From DASUPK01 sp963833375 (GTDB taxonomy: Bacteria > Actinomycetota > Thermoleophilia > Solirubrobacterales > 70-9), in contig CAWHXR010000010.1 in assembly GCA_963833375.1 (NCBI GenBank), forward strand, positions 682,001 through 746,000: 64,000 nucleotides of DNA, read 5' to 3'. The notes beneath the pieces were generated by a model. That model saw only the letters and a program-made list of their open reading frames with translations. It made no database searches and was not told the DNA's origin. Positions 61,192 through 64,000 of this stretch are shown here, piece after piece. Every line of letters begins with the position of its first letter. Within the stretch, counting starts at the first letter, position 1. The translations under genes were made by a program, and so were the position numbers.

Positions 61192-61432
61192 CGATTTATT
61201 CCCGGGCCGGGCTGCCGAAGGTGAGGCAGGCGATGTCGAGAGCCGCCAGATTCAGCTCGTAGTGAGCCATCTCGCGGAGCACCTGCGGAGGGTGCAGCTC
61301 GCCCGCGCCCGAACGCTCGAAGACCGTCGCAAGCTTCTCGGTCGCCTCGTCGACGATCTCGGCGATTTCCAGAATCTCCTCAGCGCGTCTCATGCTCAAT
61401 TCGGACGTCCGCACCCGGCGATTTATTCCCGG
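61192..61432. repeat. 14-bp direct repeat at two gene ends
   Basis: CGATTTATTCCCGG occurs at 61192-61205 and 61419-61432. Each copy contains the stop codon and last codons (…RE, TAA) of a minus-strand gene: the 65-residue protein and MarR. It could reflect duplication or recombination at the 3' ends. Confidence 0.7.
61196..61393 (-). CDS. Small acidic helical protein, 65 residues
   Basis: Not recognised. The product (MRRAEEILEIAEIVDEATEK...) is helical and acidic, with one cysteine. It follows marR in the same direction, 30 bases after its stop. Start ATG at 61393 lacks a good ribosome-binding site; a longer version beginning upstream would overlap marR. The protein may be encoded with MarR as a small partner, but nothing proves it. 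Confidence 0.45.
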   Translation of the reverse strand: MRRAEEILEIAEIVDEATEKLATVFERSGAGELHPPQVLREMAHYELNLAALDIACLTFGSPARE

Positions 61433-61908
61433 CGCCGAGCCGTCTTCGAGGCTGTGCTCCTCTGAAGCTCCTCGGCGGACGCGACCAGCCATCGCTTGAC
61501 CGTCGCGATCTCGTCGGGCGTGAAGTCCTCTTCGATCGCCTCCTCCATGCCCCGAACGGCGGGATGCGCTGCCTCGAGGCGCCTCCGGCCCTCGTCGGTC
61601 AGCGTGACTTGGAGGATGCGACCGTGCGTGGGGTGCGGGTGGCGCTCTATCAGGCCTTCGCGTTCCAGCGTCGCTATCACGCTGTTCATCGCCTGCGGAG
61701 TGGTGTTGCTCCCCCGCGCGAGATCAGCGCCTGAGGCACCGGGGACGCGCGCGAGGACGCTCAACGCACCGTACTGGGCGGGGGTCAGACCCTGTGCCTG
61801 CAGCGCTGCTTCCATGGTCCCGCTGAACGCCTGCCACGCCTGCCGCAGGAGGAAGCCGCTGCGGCCCTCGACGCCCCTGAAGCCCTGTCCAAGTAGTGGA
61901 ACGCTCAC
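61423..61908 (-). CDS. MarR family transcriptional regulator
   Basis: The winged helix is clear: GLTPAQYGALSVLARVPGASGADLAR, then NTTPQAMNSVIATLEREGLIERHPHPTHGRILQVTLTDEGRR with the beta-wing. It has dimerisation helices at both ends and 161 residues. The GTG at 61908 lies seven bases after a TATATA box, so the mRNA is probably leaderless. A perfect 12-bp palindrome lies between the -35 and -10 elements, consistent with self-repression. The regulated neighbour is not clear. Confidence 0.9.
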   Translation of the reverse strand: MSVPLLGQGFRGVEGRSGFLLRQAWQAFSGTMEAALQAQGLTPAQYGALSVLARVPGASGADLARGSNTTPQAMNSVIATLEREGLIERHPHPTHGRILQVTLTDEGRRRLEAAHPAVRGMEEAIEEDFTPDEIATVKRWLVASAEELQRSTASKTARRRE

Positions 61909-61916
61909 CGGGTAAG

Positions 61917-61972
61917 TATATATCAAGGCCTTGACAACATCTCAATAGCCTGTCAAGATCGCAAGACCTTGA
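61917..61972 (-). promoter_or_regulatory. marR promoter with internal palindromic operator and a second site
   Basis: On the minus strand: TTGAGA (61945-61940), 17 bases, TATATA (61922-61917). The 17-base spacer contains the perfect palindrome TCAAGGCCTTGA (61923-61934). A second, less exact site, TCAAG with CCTTGA, spans 61953-61972. This is the layout of an autorepressed MarR promoter. The GTG begins 8 bases beyond the -10. Confidence 0.6.
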
Positions 61973-62063
61973 TAACGACCGCCCGGACACCGAACGGAGC
62001 CAAGACCAAGGCGCGAATGCTTGTTCTGGCCGACTCGCCTGTCTGCACGAACGGCGAACAGGG

Positions 62064-62672
62064 ATGAACGCCCCAGCTGTTCAAGAGGCGTACCGCGCCG
62101 TACACCCCCGGCCCGGCTCCGCCCCAGGCCATGCTCCTCCGCCGCGCAGTCAAGGGCGCGAGAGCACGACGACACCGGAACACCTACTCGATCCAGAGAC
62201 ACTGGGCGACCACGTCGATCGGCTCTTCCGCGCCGCGTGGGCGGTCTGCGGCTCGCGCGAGGACGCCGAGGACCTCGTGCAGGAAACCTACGCCCGCGTA
62301 CTGGCGCACCCGCGCCTGATGCGTAACGATGACGACCTCGGCTACCTGCTCCGCGCCATGCGCAATACCTTCATCTCCAAGCGCCGCGCCAGCGCGCGGC
62401 GTCCCCAGTCGGCGGGCGCCGACCCCGAGGCGCTCGGGCTGCCGGACCGCCGCGGCGGCTCCACTGAGCCGCCGGTCGCGGCCGAGACGCGCGAGGTATT
62501 CGGGGTGATCGCGGCGCTGCCGGCCGAGTTCCGCGACGCGCTTGTGTCAATCGACGTTGCCGGGCTCTCCTACGGTGAGGCCGCCAAGGCCCTGCGCGTG
62601 CGCGAGGGCACGGTCGCCAGCCGCCTGTTCAGGGCCCGCAACCAGGTCGCCGAGTCGCTTTCCCGGTCTTAG
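62064..62672 (+). CDS. ECF-type RNA polymerase sigma factor
   Basis: Region 2 is visible as LFRAAWAVCGSREDAEDLVQETYARVLAHPRLMRNDDDLGYLLRAMRNTF and region 4 as LPAEFRDALVSIDVAGLSYGEAAKALRVREGTVASRLFRARNQVAE. An N-terminal extension of about 40 residues is rich in Pro and Arg and has no match. No anti-sigma gene is adjacent. It is strongly similar to the sigma factor that enters the window at its right edge. Length is 202 residues. Confidence 0.88.
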   Translation: MNAPAVQEAYRAVHPRPGSAPGHAPPPRSQGRESTTTPEHLLDPETLGDHVDRLFRAAWAVCGSREDAEDLVQETYARVLAHPRLMRNDDDLGYLLRAMRNTFISKRRASARRPQSAGADPEALGLPDRRGGSTEPPVAAETREVFGVIAALPAEFRDALVSIDVAGLSYGEAAKALRVREGTVASRLFRARNQVAESLSRS

Positions 62673-62751
62673 AGGGGATCGATGCCAAACTCCCAGGCTC
62701 GAGGGTTCGAACGGCAGGCGCTCGGCTCTTCGCCTGGAGAAAGGAGCTGAC

Positions 62752-63567
62752 ATGTCGGAGCCGGCCGAGCTCGAGGGTCGATGCGAGTCCCTTCGCTCAC
62801 TTCAGGTCCCGGGTGATCCGATTGTGTTGCCCAATGCCTGGGACGCCGCTTCCGCCAAGGCGATCGAGGCCGCCGGGTTCCCGGTCGTCGCCACCACTAG
62901 CGGCGGCGTCGCCGCTGCGCTCGGCTACGAGGACCACGAAGGCGCGCCTCGTGACCAGATGCTGGCCGCTGCCTCCCGGATCGGCCGAAGCGTGAACATC
63001 CCGATGACGGTCGACGCGGAGGCGGGCTACGGGATGGACCCGGCGGAACTGGTGGCCGCCCTGAGGAGCATCGGAGCAGCGGGCTGCAACCTCGAGGACA
63101 CCAACCACGCCACCGGGAACCTACGCGATCCGGTCCAGCAGGCGCAGTGGTTGCGCCGCGTTCGCGAGGCCGCCCGGGATCAGGACTATGGGCTCGTCAT
63201 CAACGCGCGGATCGACGTCTTCCTCTCTGCCGTCGCGTCCGGATCCCATCATGGGAAGCAAGGGGAATTGGTGAGCGTGGCGCTGACACGAGCGCAGGCG
63301 TACCTCGAAGCCGGCGCCGACTGCGTGTTCCCGATCCTCCTGTGGGAACCGGATGCCCTGCGGGCCTTCACGTCCGAGGCCCCGGGTCCGGTCAATATCC
63401 TCGCGATCCCGGCGGCCCCCTCGCTCGCTGAGCTGGCCGAGCTGGGAGTCGCAAGAGTCAGCTACGGGAGCCTCTTGCACCGCGACCTGATGGAACAGTT
63501 CAGCGACTTGCTGGCTTCGCTGGCCGCTGACCTGACCAAACAGGCGAAATACGGTCACCCAGCGTAG
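62752..63567 (+). CDS. Isocitrate lyase/PEP-mutase superfamily protein
   Basis: The protein matches the ICL/PEP mutase family: IVLPNAWDAASAKAIEAAGFPVVATTSGGVAAALGY, MTVDAEAGYGMDP, CNLEDTNHATG, VINARIDVFL, and ADCVFPILLWEPDALRAF. The usual KxxxC loop of carboxyphosphonoenolpyruvate mutase and isocitrate lyase is not seen, as in the group of small 2,3-dimethylmalate-lyase or oxaloacetate-decarboxylase-like members. A Mg-binding Asp pair (VDAEAG and LEDT) is present. Ribosome-binding site AAAGGAGCTGAC is good. The carbon-carbon or C-P bond acted upon is unknown; 271 residues. Confidence 0.8.
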   Translation: MSEPAELEGRCESLRSLQVPGDPIVLPNAWDAASAKAIEAAGFPVVATTSGGVAAALGYEDHEGAPRDQMLAAASRIGRSVNIPMTVDAEAGYGMDPAELVAALRSIGAAGCNLEDTNHATGNLRDPVQQAQWLRRVREAARDQDYGLVINARIDVFLSAVASGSHHGKQGELVSVALTRAQAYLEAGADCVFPILLWEPDALRAFTSEAPGPVNILAIPAAPSLAELAELGVARVSYGSLLHRDLMEQFSDLLASLAADLTKQAKYGHPA

Positions 63568-63571
63568 GAGT

Positions 63572-64000
63572 TCACCCCGACCCAACCGCCTCGGCGACCT
63601 GCTCGCGCCCCCGATAGACGCGACTCATGATTGTTCCCTGCCGAACGCCGAGTGCCCGGGCGGCCTCGGCGTAGGAAAGGCCGGCGACGTCAACCGCCGC
63701 CACAGCCTCGCGGTAGGGCTGGGGAAGCTGCGCAAGCGCATCCAGCACCGCCCCGGCCTCGAGGGAGGCATGGGGATCTCCGGCTGAGCTCCGCGCCGCG
63801 AGCTCCTCGGGCGGCGAGGCGCCGAGGTCGGTGGCCTCGCGCCGAGTCCGCTCTGCGCGAAGGTAGCTGTACCAGGTGTTCCTCAGCGCTTTGATCAAGT
63901 AGCCCAGATCGTCTTCGCGACGCAGCACGCGGGGTTTGGAGAGAACCTTCACGTAGGTCTGCTGGACGAGCTCTTCGGCGAGGTCGCGAGAGCCGGACAT
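63572..64000 (-). CDS. ECF-type RNA polymerase sigma factor, N-terminus beyond window
   Basis: The visible 142 residues include the second half of region 2 (SRDLAEELVQQTYVKVLSKPRVLRREDDLGYLIKALRNTW) and all of region 4 (LPQPYREAVAAVDVAGLSYAEAARALGVRQGTIMSRVYRGREQVAEAV). The Met at the edge is inside region 2, so the gene runs on to the right. It is a close paralogue of the gene at 62064; the two face each other around the PEP-mutase-like gene. Confidence 0.87.
   Translation of the reverse strand: MSGSRDLAEELVQQTYVKVLSKPRVLRREDDLGYLIKALRNTWYSYLRAERTRREATDLGASPPEELAARSSAGDPHASLEAGAVLDALAQLPQPYREAVAAVDVAGLSYAEAARALGVRQGTIMSRVYRGREQVAEAVGSG

Overview
The window is about 64 kb of GC-rich bacterial chromosome. 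Frequent GTG and TTG starts, four-nucleotide stop/start overlaps, an rpsA-coaE pair, an F420-type oxidoreductase, Hanks-type kinase, Rex, a K+-independent proton pyrophosphatase and small secreted proteins ending in a SQYDVACFQ-like motif point to an actinobacterium, probably of the Thermoleophilia/Solirubrobacterales group. The lineage is inferred from gene content, not computed. Most of the window is ordinary housekeeping chromosome with dense short operons. No phage, IS element or CRISPR array was seen.

Layout. 0-10 kb: FAD oxidoreductase (cut by the left edge), rpsA-coaE-lytic transglycosylase, a secreted trypsin-like protease, a secreted PHM-like/cupredoxin copper protein, PhoD and uvrB. 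10-19 kb: small oxidoreductase, membrane proteins, K+ channel, two MFS exporters, a flippase-like protein and a collagen-like secreted protein; this part is unusually rich in single-base frame breaks. 19-29 kb: uvrA, membrane proteins, a serine hydrolase, ROK sugar kinase, acyltransferase, DUF389 protein, YjbQ and a large coiled-coil membrane protein. 29-32 kb: a tight DUF2520-panC-panD-panB pantothenate operon. 32.5-40 kb: an FmdB zinc ribbon coupled to a type-4 uracil-DNA glycosylase carrying a full-length intein, then tsaE, tsaB-rimI-tsaD (t6A tRNA modification), a glutaredoxin-rex-carboxylate/amine ligase redox group and a DUF1844 protein. 40-48.6 kb: hppA, an APC permease with a USP-like tail, a FIST-EAL signalling protein, two TrkA proteins, a ferredoxin-reductase-like flavoprotein and tRNA-Gln(CTG). 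48.6-60 kb: a lipoprotein, a heterodimeric ABC exporter, coiled-coil and zinc-finger-like small proteins, a lipoprotein-kinase pair, an F420-type protein, a DHA2 exporter, an ECF sigma factor with a SnoaL-like tail, and small proteins. 60-64 kb: an RTX-like secreted repeat protein, a MarR repressor with its own operator, two paralogous ECF sigma factors and an isocitrate lyase/PEP-mutase-like enzyme.

The most notable feature is the intein in the family-4 uracil-DNA glycosylase. It is inserted exactly before a cysteine expected to ligate the enzyme's 4Fe-4S cluster, so no complete cluster can form before splicing. Other points of interest are the PHM-like monooxygenase core joined to a cupredoxin, a FIST sensor joined to an EAL domain, a MarR palindrome inside a leaderless promoter, and a 13-nt element shared by two efflux-pump genes.

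Ten genes, including essential rpsA and conserved uvrB, are broken by single-base indels, mostly extra G or C; an eleventh break lies in a small gene fragment upstream of uvrA. In the intact-length genes, removing the indels restores whole codon counts and natural gene ends. I read most of them as residual sequencing errors. Coordinates of those genes span the break.
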